Shown here: piece after piece, positions 23,958-32,230 of the stretch
Layout of the letters: each line of letters begins with the position of its first letter
Position numbering within the stretch: the first letter of the stretch is position 1
Assembly (NCBI RefSeq): GCF_000705555.1
Contig: NZ_JMQN01000012.1
Span: 1-40,142, forward strand
Direction of reading: 5' to 3'
Length of the DNA: 40,142 bases
DNA from: Marinobacterium lacunae
GTDB taxonomy: Bacteria; Pseudomonadota; Gammaproteobacteria; Pseudomonadales; Balneatricaceae
The notes under the pieces: generated by a model
The model's input: the letters and a program-made list of their open reading frames with translations, nothing else
The model's database searches: none
Told to the model about the DNA's origin: nothing
Program-made: the position numbers and the translations under genes

Positions 23958-24454
23958 GAACGACTCTCCGGGGTGATATTGAGCAGGCGCTCAATAAATT
24001 TGGTCGCTGCCGCCAGGGCCAGGAGTGCTGAGCCAAGGGCCATGGGGATCTGTGTCACCCAGATGGGTGCGTCAAGCTCGCCCACGGAGTACAGACCAAA
24101 GTTACGGTTGAAGGTCAGTGTTTCCCAGGAGGCGTACAAAAAGACGATAGCCACGGCAAACACGACAGCGTATCCCAGCAAATTGAAGGCTTTCTGCACC
24201 GCACCCGAGAAAAGCGGCGTCAGTAAGTCAATCGCTATATGCCGGTCATCGAGCAGCACCGAACTCAGTCCGAGAAAGGCGGTCGCCACCATCAAGTAAC
24301 CGAGCATTTCATCTGACCATGGCAGCGGTGCATTGAAGAAGTAGCGCGCCAGAACGGCGTAGCAGATCAGTGCAAGTACCATGAGAATGAGAAGGGCACT
24401 GAGTACCCCTCCCAGTCTGGGTAATACACGCAGCAGGATGAAAATCATGTTCAT
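23954..24454 (-). CDS. TRAP transporter small permease, DctQ family (system 1)
   Basis: A 166-residue protein with four hydrophobic segments (starting LPRLGGVLSALLILMVLAL) and the usual short loop with the Trp-Ser-Asp-Glu stretch found in DctQ proteins. It pairs with the large permease encoded right after it (4-base overlap). The periplasmic binding protein gene is just upstream, 21 bases away. It has no transport site of its own and serves as a scaffold for the large subunit. Confidence 0.9.
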   Translation of the reverse strand: MNMIFILLRVLPRLGGVLSALLILMVLALICYAVLARYFFNAPLPWSDEMLGYLMVATAFLGLSSVLLDDRHIAIDLLTPLFSGAVQKAFNLLGYAVVFAVAIVFLYASWETLTFNRNFGLYSVGELDAPIWVTQIPMALGSALLALAAATKFIERLLNITPESRS

Positions 24455-24475
24455 GTCCGTGATTACCCGGCTCGA

Positions 24476-25465
24476 TTACTGCAGCTTTTCGATCAGCTTG
24501 ATCAACTCATCGGTATCATCACCGGCCCACTTGGCGAAAGATTCCTTGAACGCCGGCAACATGACGTCGGACAGGGCCTGCTGTTCCTCGGCAGTAGCAA
24601 CGTGCAGGTTGACGCCCTTGTCACGCAGCTGCTGAGGTGCGTCGGCAACCGCCTCTTCAGACAGTTCGAGAGCCCATTCCGCCCCCATCAGACCGGCAGC
24701 CTGCAGTACCTGTTTGTTTTCATCTGATAGATTGCTGTACCAACGTGGATTCGCAAAGCCGTGTGCGTAGACCGATATGATCGGGAAAACCGTCATATGA
24801 TCCTGCACCTCGTAGTACTTGCGGCTGACCGCCGCTGCTATATCGGTAAGGCCTGCATCGAGGGCGCCTGTTGACAGCGCTTGATAGACTTCGCCGCCTG
24901 ACATGGATACCGGAGAAGCTCCCATCTTTTCCAGGCCAGCATTGAATGGCGGTACTAACCCACGAATCTTGATTCCATTGAAATCTTCCGGCGCTTTGAG
25001 ATATTTTCCGTTGGAAGTAAAGACGGATGTATTAGTCTGGAACATCCAGGTCAGATGTTTCAGTCCCTTGCCTTCCAGCTTTTGCTCCAAGAAATGTGCC
25101 GCATCGGAGGTTGGCCACTTTTTCCATACTTCTACGTCACTGAAAGCAAAGGGTGCCGTGGTGACCAGCATGGCCGGAAGGGTACGCCCCCAACTGAAAT
25201 TGATGGCAAAACCGCACTCTATGTCCCCCTTGGCAACAGCTGGAATGATCTCCTTGGCGGAAACCAGGCTGTTAGCCGGATATATTTGAACCTGGAGTTC
25301 ACCTTTGGACTGGGTTTCGATCTCGGCTGCCCACTTATCGATGGCTTGAGCGACTGTGTGCGTCGGTGGGAACTGGTGCGCACAACGCATGGTTTCGGTT
25401 GCTAGAGCCGCTCCAGAGGACAGTATGGAAGCACTCAAAAGGGATGCGGTTATTGTTTTTTTCAT
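24476..25465 (-). CDS. TRAP transporter substrate-binding protein, DctP family (system 1)
   Basis: A 329-residue secreted protein. A 22-residue signal peptide (MKKTITAS... ALA) precedes TETMRCAHQFPPTH. The conserved DctP segment reads GIKIRGLVPPFNAGLEKMGA, with the arginine that usually binds a ligand carboxylate, followed by GEVYQALSTGALDAG. Start at 25465 is favoured since GGAG lies seven bases upstream; a GTG two codons earlier sits too close to it. The ligand is most likely a carboxylate, perhaps a 2-oxo or hydroxy acid, but cannot be named. Confidence 0.93.
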   Translation of the reverse strand: MKKTITASLLSASILSSGAALATETMRCAHQFPPTHTVAQAIDKWAAEIETQSKGELQVQIYPANSLVSAKEIIPAVAKGDIECGFAINFSWGRTLPAMLVTTAPFAFSDVEVWKKWPTSDAAHFLEQKLEGKGLKHLTWMFQTNTSVFTSNGKYLKAPEDFNGIKIRGLVPPFNAGLEKMGASPVSMSGGEVYQALSTGALDAGLTDIAAAVSRKYYEVQDHMTVFPIISVYAHGFANPRWYSNLSDENKQVLQAAGLMGAEWALELSEEAVADAPQQLRDKGVNLHVATAEEQQALSDVMLPAFKESFAKWAGDDTDELIKLIEKLQ

Positions 25466-25526
25466 GGTCACGCTCCGTTATTTTATTATGCGTATTGAGT
25501 TTTGTTGGAACCGGTCGAGCCGGGAA

Positions 25527-26471
25527 TCATGAGCAATAGACAAAATTCTTGGGGAGGCTTGACTTAGCTATATCACCGTACAGCGGCTCGTCCGGCATGC
25601 TTTCCTTAATCAGCTTGCGCGCCTGGACCAGTTGCTCGATATCGATGCCGGTCGCGAAGCCCATCTTCTCCGCCAGATAGACCATGTCTTCGATCACAAC
25701 ATTGCCGGTTGCACCCGGGGCGAAGGGGCAACCGCCAAGGCCGCCAAGGGAAGCATCAAAAATGGTGGCTCCCGCTTTCAGTGCGGCAGCAGCGTTGGCC
25801 AGCCCGGTCCCTCGGGTATTGTGCAGATGAACGACATAAGGACGGCCAGACAGCAGTCGGGTCATGCGTTCACACACAGCCGATACCTCGGTGGGGCCTC
25901 CATAGCCGACCGTATCCGCGACGCCGACCGTATCCACGCCGGCATCCAGACAGGCCTGGGCGATGCGGATCACTTCATCCGGGTCAACGTGTCCGGCGAT
26001 CGAACAACCAAAAGCCATGGATATCCCCGCATTGATGATCGCATTCGGGTTGAGCTGATCGCGAAGTACAACGGCGTGTCGTATCGCCTTGATGCTGTCT
26101 TTGCGGCTGCGGCGGGCATTGGCCTGGTTGTGCTCTTCGGTGGCAGACATGACCACGGTCAGTTCATCTACATTGGCCTTGAGCGCTTCCTCTATGCCGC
26201 GCTCGTTGAGCACCAGTGCAACGGCTACGGCGCCAGGCAGACTGTGGGTAAAGTCGATGATCTCGCGTACGTCAGCGAACTGCGGGAAACGACTGACGGG
26301 CAGAAAGGAGCCGATCTCGAAATGGCGCACGCCAGCGTCGTACTCGGCCCTGATCCAGCGCTTTTTCTGCTCGGTATCTGGGTAGACTTCGGCCATCTGG
26401 ATGCCGTCACGCAGACCCACTTCGCGGATGATGACACGATCATTGGGGTAGAGCGTTTCCACAAGGCTCAT
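25527..26471 (-). CDS. hydroxymethylglutaryl-CoA lyase-like enzyme
   Basis: A 314-residue HMGL/DRE-TIM barrel enzyme. It shows REVGLRDGIQ near 17-26 (catalytic Arg and metal-binding Asp), VHLHNTRG for metal-ligand histidines and the loop GGLGGCPFAPGATGN with the catalytic cysteine. These enzymes cleave a 3-hydroxyacyl-CoA into acetyl-CoA (or a homologue) and a carbonyl product. It starts two bases after the CoA-transferase stop, with AAGGAG as ribosome site, so both are made together. This pairing is common in catabolic clusters, where the transferase makes the CoA ester that the lyase splits. Substrate may differ from HMG-CoA. Confidence 0.92.
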   Translation of the reverse strand: MSLVETLYPNDRVIIREVGLRDGIQMAEVYPDTEQKKRWIRAEYDAGVRHFEIGSFLPVSRFPQFADVREIIDFTHSLPGAVAVALVLNERGIEEALKANVDELTVVMSATEEHNQANARRSRKDSIKAIRHAVVLRDQLNPNAIINAGISMAFGCSIAGHVDPDEVIRIAQACLDAGVDTVGVADTVGYGGPTEVSAVCERMTRLLSGRPYVVHLHNTRGTGLANAAAALKAGATIFDASLGGLGGCPFAPGATGNVVIEDMVYLAEKMGFATGIDIEQLVQARKLIKESMPDEPLYGDIAKSSLPKNFVYCS

Positions 26472-26473
26472 GC

Positions 26474-27616
26474 TTACTGCTCCTTCTCCACAGTTGCACT
26501 GAAGAACTCTGCGTTATGCTGGCCGATATCGGGCAGATCAAGATTGTCGGGCAGGAACGGATTACCATCGATCTCTATCGGCAGGCCCGGAGCCCTGAAA
26601 GTACGGCTTTGTTCATGAGAGACAAACAGCCCGTTGGGGCGGTTCACATGGACGTCTTCATACATTTCGGCCGGACGCGAGATGGGCGAGAACGGAAGCC
26701 CCTGCTCTTCCAGCGCGACAGCCAGGTCGTCAAACGACCGGGTGGCAACGGCCTTGGTGATCAGTGGGATGGTCCAGCTGCGAGCCTTGATCTGGTCGGG
26801 ACGGTTTTGCAGACGTTCGTCGTCCAGCATCTCATTCAGGCCCAGTACCCTGCACAGAGCGCTCCATTGACCTTCGGTCACAGCCCCGATAAAGATCTGC
26901 TTGCCGGAAGCTGTCTTGAAAATGTCATACACCGGCCAGGAGAAATTGCGCTCCGGCATCGGCGGCTCTTCGGTACCTTCGAGGTCAAACTGGACCATGT
27001 GCTGTGCCACCAGGAACAGGCAGTTCTCAAAAAGACCGATACGCAGCGCGTGACCTTTGCCGTCACGCTGGCGAGCCAAGAGGGTTGATACCACCGCAAA
27101 AGCGCCGAAAAGACCGCCCATGATGTCGTTGGCGGAGGAGCCGATACGCAGCGGCCGGCCAGTCGGTCCGGTCATATACGCCATACCGGTCATCATCTGC
27201 ACAACCTCATCCATGGCGGTACGGTTTTCATAGGGACCGTGCAGGAAGCCCTTGCAGGAGGCAATTACCAGGGAAGGATATTTTTCCTGCAACTGAGCAG
27301 GAGAGAGGCCCATTTTTTTCAGAGACTGGTCACGGAAGTTCTCGATGAATACATCGGCGCTTTCAAGCAGTTGATGCAGTTGGGCACGGTCAGGCTCGCT
27401 TTTGAGATCCAGAGTGACGGACTTCTTGCCACGATTGAAAGTCGGAAAAAAACCTCGACCCATGCCGGTCAGGTTACGGGTCTTGTCACCTTCGGGCGGT
27501 TCGATCTTGATAACCTCTGCCCCCATAAAAGCCAGAAACATGGCGCAGGAAGGCCCCATGATCATATGGCTCATTTCGACGACGCGGACCCCAGAAAGTG
27601 GCTTATTGTTATGCAT
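26474..27616 (-). CDS. class III CoA-transferase (CaiB/BaiF family)
   Basis: A 380-residue formyl-CoA-transferase-type enzyme. The N-terminus LSGVRVVEMSHMIMGPSCAMFLAFMGAEVIKIEPPEGD is split over the first 44 residues and is typical. The catalytic aspartate is Asp136 in TAMDEVVQ, equivalent to Asp169 in Frc. It moves CoA from a donor such as succinyl-CoA to a free acid. Start 27616 has GGAGAC upstream; a longer frame would extend into the divergent promoter. As first gene of the operon, it is controlled from the 95-base gap shared with the LysR gene. Confidence 0.92.
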   Translation of the reverse strand: MHNNKPLSGVRVVEMSHMIMGPSCAMFLAFMGAEVIKIEPPEGDKTRNLTGMGRGFFPTFNRGKKSVTLDLKSEPDRAQLHQLLESADVFIENFRDQSLKKMGLSPAQLQEKYPSLVIASCKGFLHGPYENRTAMDEVVQMMTGMAYMTGPTGRPLRIGSSANDIMGGLFGAFAVVSTLLARQRDGKGHALRIGLFENCLFLVAQHMVQFDLEGTEEPPMPERNFSWPVYDIFKTASGKQIFIGAVTEGQWSALCRVLGLNEMLDDERLQNRPDQIKARSWTIPLITKAVATRSFDDLAVALEEQGLPFSPISRPAEMYEDVHVNRPNGLFVSHEQSRTFRAPGLPIEIDGNPFLPDNLDLPDIGQHNAEFFSATVEKEQ

Positions 27617-27711
27617 ACCTGTCTCCAATTCGCTGATGGACAAGTTATAGCGCCACACATAGAATCTTAAAAATATATTATTCTTATCGATGGCATCTAA
27701 TAAACAGAACT
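27617..27711. promoter_or_regulatory. divergent promoter region between CoA-transferase and LysR genes
   Basis: A 95-base AT-rich gap holds an imperfect dyad AGAAT (27661-27665) / ATTCT (27680-27684), with T-N11-A-type spacing possibilities between. Divergent LysR regulators generally bind here, repress their own gene and activate the opposite one. Confidence 0.5.
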
Positions 27712-28644
27712 ATGGATCTGAGACAGCTGAAATACTTCATGGCGATCTACGAACTCAGAAACCTTTCCCATGCGGCAGACCACTGTAACGTGGCCCAATC
27801 AGCAGTAAGCCACCACTTGTCACGGCTGGAAGATGAGCTGGGCACAGCCCTATTCAAACGCCGTGCCCGAGGTATGGATCCGACTGCAGCCGGTGAGCGA
27901 CTATACGAACACGCCGTCGCAATTTTCAGCCGCTTGAGCGCGGCAGAAGATGACGTCAAAAATGGCGGAAAGGTCGTGTCTGGTGAAATTACGGTTGGCA
28001 TGCCGTACAGTGTGATTAAGGTGATCGGTGTGGAACTGATGAAAACCGTGCGTGAACGCTATCCAGCAGTCACCCTGGTGCTTAAGGAGGCGCTATCGGG
28101 GATCGGTTTTGATCATTTGGTGACAGAGCAGTGTGAATTTTCGTTGCTATACAACCCACCACAGGATGACCGTATCCGGCAAAAGCCATTACTAGATGAG
28201 CAGCTCTACTTTATTGGCCACCCAAGCCTGCTGTCTAATGCTCCTGATCCGCTGGAGTTTAAGGAGTTAACACGGTATCCCCTTATGCTTCTATCCAGCG
28301 GCTCTTTTTCACGTGCGCTTATGGACAAACCCCAGCTACTGCACACATTGGAGCGAGCCAGCACGGTTCGCCTGGCATCTGTTGCGGCCACAATTGGCTG
28401 CTTGGAGGCAGCCATTGGCTGTACCATTGCACCCCAATCTCTAGTGCCAGATCAGCTTGAACAAGGAACTCTCATTTCAAGACGTATCATCAACCCGGCA
28501 CCTTGGCGTACGCTTTATCTTGCTCAGCGAACCAACAGCAAGCCGACTTTTCTATCCGAAAAAATAGCAGAGCTTGTAGAAGAGTTGGCAATGTGTTCCG
28601 TCACAGATGGCAGATGGCCAGCAACAATGCATACCAATCGATGA
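27712..28644 (+). CDS. LysR-type transcriptional regulator
   Basis: A 310-residue LTTR. The winged HTH fills residues 1-60 (MDLRQLKYFMAIYEL... with SHAADHCNVAQSAVSHHLSRLEDELG), followed by the two-lobed inducer-binding domain (about 90-295). It diverges from the CoA-transferase gene, so it most likely controls the whole 27616-19354 operon in response to a pathway acid or CoA ester. No strong ribosome site precedes ATG 27712. An 8-bp inverted repeat (GTCCTTGG 28651-28658, CCAAGGAC 28689-28696) lies just past the stop and may form the transcript end. Confidence 0.92.
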   Translation: MDLRQLKYFMAIYELRNLSHAADHCNVAQSAVSHHLSRLEDELGTALFKRRARGMDPTAAGERLYEHAVAIFSRLSAAEDDVKNGGKVVSGEITVGMPYSVIKVIGVELMKTVRERYPAVTLVLKEALSGIGFDHLVTEQCEFSLLYNPPQDDRIRQKPLLDEQLYFIGHPSLLSNAPDPLEFKELTRYPLMLLSSGSFSRALMDKPQLLHTLERASTVRLASVAATIGCLEAAIGCTIAPQSLVPDQLEQGTLISRRIINPAPWRTLYLAQRTNSKPTFLSEKIAELVEELAMCSVTDGRWPATMHTNR

Positions 28645-28743
28645 ATAGTCGTCCTTGGGAAATTTATATTAGGAGTGTCGGGCAAATACCAAGGACAGCA
28701 TTTCGAGAAGACGAATAGCCAGACTGGGACACGCACGCTTTAT

Positions 28744-28936
28744 GTCTGTAAAAGGCCAAATGTGGTCGGTGGGATAGCACTTTCCGCCACGTCAGCTAAG
28801 GGTCGTTACCACCCTCTGAGCGCCCTGCTGAGGTCTTTGGGTGACTTGGACCTGAGGCAACCTTCATCCTCGATAACTGTGCGATTTCAAGAAAGGTGAG
28901 AAAACGTCCTAACCATTCCATCTAATGTGAGAACTT
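28744..28936 (+). repeat. degenerate non-coding repeat, copy 1
   Basis: This stretch aligns as an inverted copy of 36853-37037, about 75-80% by eye. Shared blocks include CCACGTCAGCTAA, GTTACCACCCTCTGAGCG, GAAAGGTGAGA and ACGTCCTAACCATTCCA. No convincing open frame runs through either copy. It may be an old insertion-element remnant, a MITE or a structured RNA; family not recognised. Confidence 0.75.
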
Positions 28937-28963
28937 GGGGGGCGATAGGAAACCTCATCGAGG

Positions 28964-29047
28964 TCATGGTGCTAATTCAGGGGGAAAGGTCATGCCCTGG
29001 CCGGAACCGGTCACGATGGCCACGCGGCCAGTCAAATCCACTTTCAT
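28964..29047 (-). pseudogene. SDR gene fragment (first 18 codons)
   Basis: Starts MKVDLTGRVAIVTGSGQG, which matches the beginning of the SDR at 16516, then runs nine unrelated codons to a TGA. The remainder of the gene is missing; the break lies in the cofactor-binding motif, so no activity is possible. Confidence 0.9.
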
Positions 29048-29097
29048 ACACTTACTCCGTTCGATTCACAAAAAAGCCGCCATTGGCGGCTTATTCA
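28995..29097 (-). repeat. short direct repeat, copy B (SDR start and terminator)
   Basis: Matches 16464-16565, including the kinase/SDR terminator AGCCGCC...GGCGGCT (29070-29092 region). The kinase gene and most of the phospholyase gene that should follow are absent; 15 unmatched bases (29098-29112) join this piece to the phospholyase fragment. Confidence 0.88.
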
Positions 29098-29504
29098 AGG
29101 TGTAGTGGTTCAATGATCCCCTGGCCGCCGGTGCAGTAGCGCGCCATGCGCAACGCCAGCTCGTTGGACTCGCTGCCGGTACAGGTCAGCATCGCCATCT
29201 GCAGGCTGTCGTCGAACGTGGCGGTGAGCCGCTCCAGGTAATCGACGATATTGTTGTGCAGGTAGCGGGTGTGGATATTCAGAGTCGATGCCTGGTGGCT
29301 CAGCGCCTCGACCACGCGGGGGTTGCAGTGGCCCACGTGGGGCACGTTGTTGTAGACATCCAGGTAACGCTTGCCCTCGTTGTCCCAGAGCCAGACGCCC
29401 TCGCCACGCACCAGTTGCAGCGGCTTCTCATAAAATAGTGGGCTGTGATGCCCCATGACACGGTATCTTCGCTGGAGAAGATCCTGGGCCAGTTGATCCG
29501 ACAT
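29091..29504 (-). pseudogene. truncated copy of the AGXT2L-like phospholyase
   Basis: A 137-codon frame. Residues 1-131 equal those of the gene at 17596-18897 except for six changes, then EPLHLE and a stop follow. It lacks the aspartate and lysine that hold PLP, so it cannot be active. The ribosome site and upstream gap are still intact, and the frame has not gathered internal stops, so the break is recent or the DNA is kept similar by recombination with the other copy. Confidence 0.92.
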
Positions 29505-29765
29505 ACGATTCTCGCCTCCTCAGGGTCGATTACTCGACTGATTCAGCGTTCAGTATTGGGATTCAGGGCACAATGCGGGATCCACCGGAAGGTGGACTTG
29601 GGGAAATAGCCTCAGCTGTTCAGGTCCAACAGCACCTTGGCAACCAGCTCGCTGCGTTTTTTCACATCCGTTTTTCTGAAGATCCGTATCAGATGGGTCT
29701 TCACCGTGGCTTCACCCAGGGTGAGTTGGGCTGCGATCTCCTTGTTGCCGCTACCGCGCAGCACC
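29113..29765 (-). repeat. long direct repeat, copy B
   Basis: Same orientation and nearly same length (653 bases) as 18506-19159. Beyond 29765 it continues into an intact LuxR-type gene, whereas the left copy switches to carbonic-anhydrase-like DNA. The two copies lie 10.6 kb apart. Confidence 0.92.
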
Positions 29766-30316
29766 AGCTCCAGCACATCGAGCTCGCGTTCGGTCAGGCC
29801 GTACTTGTCGGCGATCCCTTCACGCTCGCGCTCCCGGCGCGGTAGATAAACGGCGTTTAACGCGTATTCGAGAAAGGGCTGCACCTTTCTCAGAAGCGCC
29901 AACTCATCAGCGCGGAAATTACCCAGAGACTCCTCGCGCATCATGCTCAGCCCAGCGATGATCCGACCTTCGCGGCGGAAGAACATATCGGCCACGTAGC
30001 GGTGATTAAACGGCACCATGAAGTTCTGGTAGTAGAGCGTCTGTTTAAGATGATGAGGCGCGATGCGCGAGTCCAGCGTGACCAGTACCTCGTCACTGTT
30101 CGCGAAGCGCTCCGGGTTTAGCGGATCCAGTGAGCCATACTCGGACGAATAGGCCTTTTCCGCATCCGGATTAAGGTTGTAAAGCACGGCACCTCGATGC
30201 TGCATATCGGGATCGACCAGGAAAAAGGCTGAACTGCTCAGGGAGACCAGGCTACGGACAAGTTCCAGGCTCTTCTCTTGGAACTCCCGGGGGTCTGTAT
30301 GTGCTAGTGACATCAT
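29612..30316 (-). CDS. LuxR-type transcriptional regulator (intact member of the repeat)
   Basis: A 234-residue protein with a C-terminal HTH (LTERELDVLELVLRGSGNKEI... to ...KVLLDLNS). The N-terminal domain has the LDPLNPERF stretch that parallels YDPLHPTLF in the regulator at 10305. It stands directly before the truncated phospholyase gene, as the ancestral regulator of the phospholyase-kinase-SDR genes presumably did; its closest counterpart at 19006 is broken. It also diverges from the allantoicase gene with a 315-base gap, so control of that gene is possible too. Two adjacent ATG codons at 30316 and 30313 are both feasible starts. Confidence 0.9.
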   Translation of the reverse strand: MMSLAHTDPREFQEKSLELVRSLVSLSSSAFFLVDPDMQHRGAVLYNLNPDAEKAYSSEYGSLDPLNPERFANSDEVLVTLDSRIAPHHLKQTLYYQNFMVPFNHRYVADMFFRREGRIIAGLSMMREESLGNFRADELALLRKVQPFLEYALNAVYLPRREREREGIADKYGLTERELDVLELVLRGSGNKEIAAQLTLGEATVKTHLIRIFRKTDVKKRSELVAKVLLDLNS

Positions 30317-30419
30317 GGCATCTCAACTCTTCCGTTACGCAAGGGCTAATTAACATCATAACCTTTCCCCCACCCCGCGTCTGACGGAAATTTTAGACCT
30401 CCTCTCTCGACTCCTACGA

Positions 30420-30505
30420 CAACATGCAGAAGGATCGATAATTATTTTTCAACATGCAATTATATGAAAATAAATTATTGCCATTATCGAAAAACTTAGT
30501 ATGCT
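30420..30505 (+). promoter_or_regulatory. promoter and repeat elements before allantoicase
   Basis: TTGCCA (30478-30483), 16 bases and TATGCT (30500-30505) form a plausible sigma70 promoter. Upstream, CAACATGCA occurs twice (30420-30428 and 30450-30458), 30 bp apart, and ATAATT / AATTAT flank the second copy. These may bind an activator. The remainder of the 30317-30631 gap shows nothing else that I can identify. Confidence 0.5.
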
Positions 30506-30631
30506 GCTGAAGTGTTCGAAGCTAGTCAGCACCGATGTCGGGCCAATAGGTTTTCGCACAAGCGCACACACGGACGAACGTGCAGCTAGTCTGGAGCAAT
30601 CATTAACAGCACGAAATATAGGGTTTTAATA

Positions 30632-31657
30632 ATGACAAAAACAAACATCGACACTATTTCCGGCCGCTGGCCTAACCTTGCTGACGATCGTTTTGGCTCC
30701 AAGATCGTTCACTGCACGGATGATTTCTTCGCAGAAGCAAGCCGCATGTTGTCTTACACCGATCCAGTCTGGAAAGAGGGTGTATTTGACGACAATGGTA
30801 AATGGATGGACGGGTGGGAATCGCGCCGGAAGCGTTATGAAGGTTATGACCATGCCATCGTAAAACTCGGTTTGCCCGGCACGTTCGAAGCTGTCGATAT
30901 TGATACCACCCACTTCACCGGTAACTTTCCGCCATCGGCATCGCTGCAGGCGTGCTACTGCGAGGAAGATGAGCCCGGCGCCGATGCCGAATGGATAGAG
31001 GTACTGCCCTCGGTCAGCTTATCCGGCAATTCCCATCATCTTCATCTCATTGCTGACAACCGTCCCTGGACCCACGTTAAGCTCAATATTTACCCCGACG
31101 GCGGTATCGCCCGGTTGCGGATTTGGGGGCGTCCTTACACCCAGTTGAATGCCAGTTCGAACGGAGAGCCCATTGATCTGGCGTCAATCCTTAACGGCGG
31201 CCGAACCCTCTCGTGTAGTGACGAGCATTTCGGCCGCATGGCGAACATCCTCAATCCGGGCCGAGGCATCAATATGGGCGATGGTTGGGAAACAGCTCGA
31301 CGTCGTACTCCTGGCAACGACTGGGTTATCGTCGCGCTGGGTTATCCCGGCAACATTCGCCAGGTTGAGATCGATACGGCCCATTTCAAAGGTAACTATC
31401 CGGACAGTTGCTCGATTCAAGCGGCGTATGTCAAAGGGGGCACCGACGACCAGATCGAAACTCAAAGCCTGTTCTGGCGCGAACTCTTACCGGCACAGAA
31501 GCTTTCGGCGGATGCGCAGCATCAGTTTCAGACAGAAATACATGACGTGGGCCCGATCACCCATGTACGGCTCAATATTTTCCCCGATGGCGGTATCAGC
31601 CGTTTGCGGCTGATCGGCACCCCGCTACAGGAGCCCAGTTCCGAGGGTGACTCATGA
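30632..31657 (+). CDS. alc: allantoicase
   Basis: A 341-residue enzyme with two similar halves, each a jelly-roll domain ([20 protein letters not shown] in the first, [20 protein letters not shown] in the second), as in allantoicases. It hydrolyses allantoate to ureidoglycolate and urea in purine breakdown. Both halves also repeat a [17 protein letters not shown] / [17 protein letters not shown] segment. Start ATG 30632 has a modest AGGG upstream. Its stop overlaps the start of the ureidoglycolate lyase gene (ATGA), so both steps are coupled. No allantoinase or urease gene is in the window, so those steps lie elsewhere, or allantoate is taken up directly. Confidence 0.96.
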   Translation: MTKTNIDTISGRWPNLADDRFGSKIVHCTDDFFAEASRMLSYTDPVWKEGVFDDNGKWMDGWESRRKRYEGYDHAIVKLGLPGTFEAVDIDTTHFTGNFPPSASLQACYCEEDEPGADAEWIEVLPSVSLSGNSHHLHLIADNRPWTHVKLNIYPDGGIARLRIWGRPYTQLNASSNGEPIDLASILNGGRTLSCSDEHFGRMANILNPGRGINMGDGWETARRRTPGNDWVIVALGYPGNIRQVEIDTAHFKGNYPDSCSIQAAYVKGGTDDQIETQSLFWRELLPAQKLSADAQHQFQTEIHDVGPITHVRLNIFPDGGISRLRLIGTPLQEPSSEGDS

Positions 31658-32172
31658 GTCGCCCCTTAGCACTATTACCGCTGACTCGGGAGCGGTTCGC
31701 ACCCTTTGGTGATGTAATCGAAATGGACGGCAGTCGGCGCTTTGACATAAACCAAGGTGCCACTGAACGTTACCACGACACCGCGAGAATCTTCAGCGAA
31801 CCTATCGATGGTTACCCCTCGATCAGTCTTGCTCGTTCTCAGCCGCTTCCTTCACCGCTGACAATCACCATGCTCGAGCGTCATCCGCTTGCCAGTCAGG
31901 CGTTCATACCCTGGGATCGCAGGCCTTTTGTCGTTGTCGTCGCACCGGTTAGTGAAAAGGTTGCCAGCACTGATATCCGCGCCTTCGTCAGCAACGGTCA
32001 GCAAGGTATCAGCTATCACCCTGGCGTATGGCATCATTCGCTACTTGCCCTGTCTCCCGATCAGGACTTTATCGTCGTCGATCTGGTAACGCAGAAGCAG
32101 AACTGTGAAGAGTACTACCTTGGCGACCAGCATCAGCTCACAATCGACTTTTCTTCTCTGCTTACCGAGTAG
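31654..32172 (+). CDS. allA: ureidoglycolate lyase
   Basis: A 172-residue cupin-like AllA protein that splits ureidoglycolate into glyoxylate and urea. Characteristic segments are [13 protein letters not shown] near the start, [16 protein letters not shown] in the centre and [15 protein letters not shown] near residues 125-140, with the histidines of the active site. GAGGG precedes the start, and its ATG overlaps the allantoicase stop. A strong terminator follows 24 bases after its stop codon, so the two genes form a complete two-gene unit. Confidence 0.95.
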   Translation: MSRPLALLPLTRERFAPFGDVIEMDGSRRFDINQGATERYHDTARIFSEPIDGYPSISLARSQPLPSPLTITMLERHPLASQAFIPWDRRPFVVVVAPVSEKVASTDIRAFVSNGQQGISYHPGVWHHSLLALSPDQDFIVVDLVTQKQNCEEYYLGDQHQLTIDFSSLLTE

Positions 32173-32196
32173 CTGAAACTCCATTCAGGATAATGG

Positions 32197-32230
32197 AAAA
32201 CCCCGATCATACTGATCGGGGTTTTGTTTT
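32197..32230 (+). terminator. Rho-independent terminator after allA
   Basis: A 12-bp perfect stem AAAACCCCGATC / GATCGGGGTTTT (32197-32225) with a 5-base loop, then GTTTTT. It can also work in the opposite direction because of the A-run on its left. Confidence 0.95.

Noticed and set aside
28675-29139. Short plus-strand frames in the degenerate repeat region
   Set aside because: They do not continue between the two repeat copies and lack ribosome sites; the region is treated as non-coding repeat.
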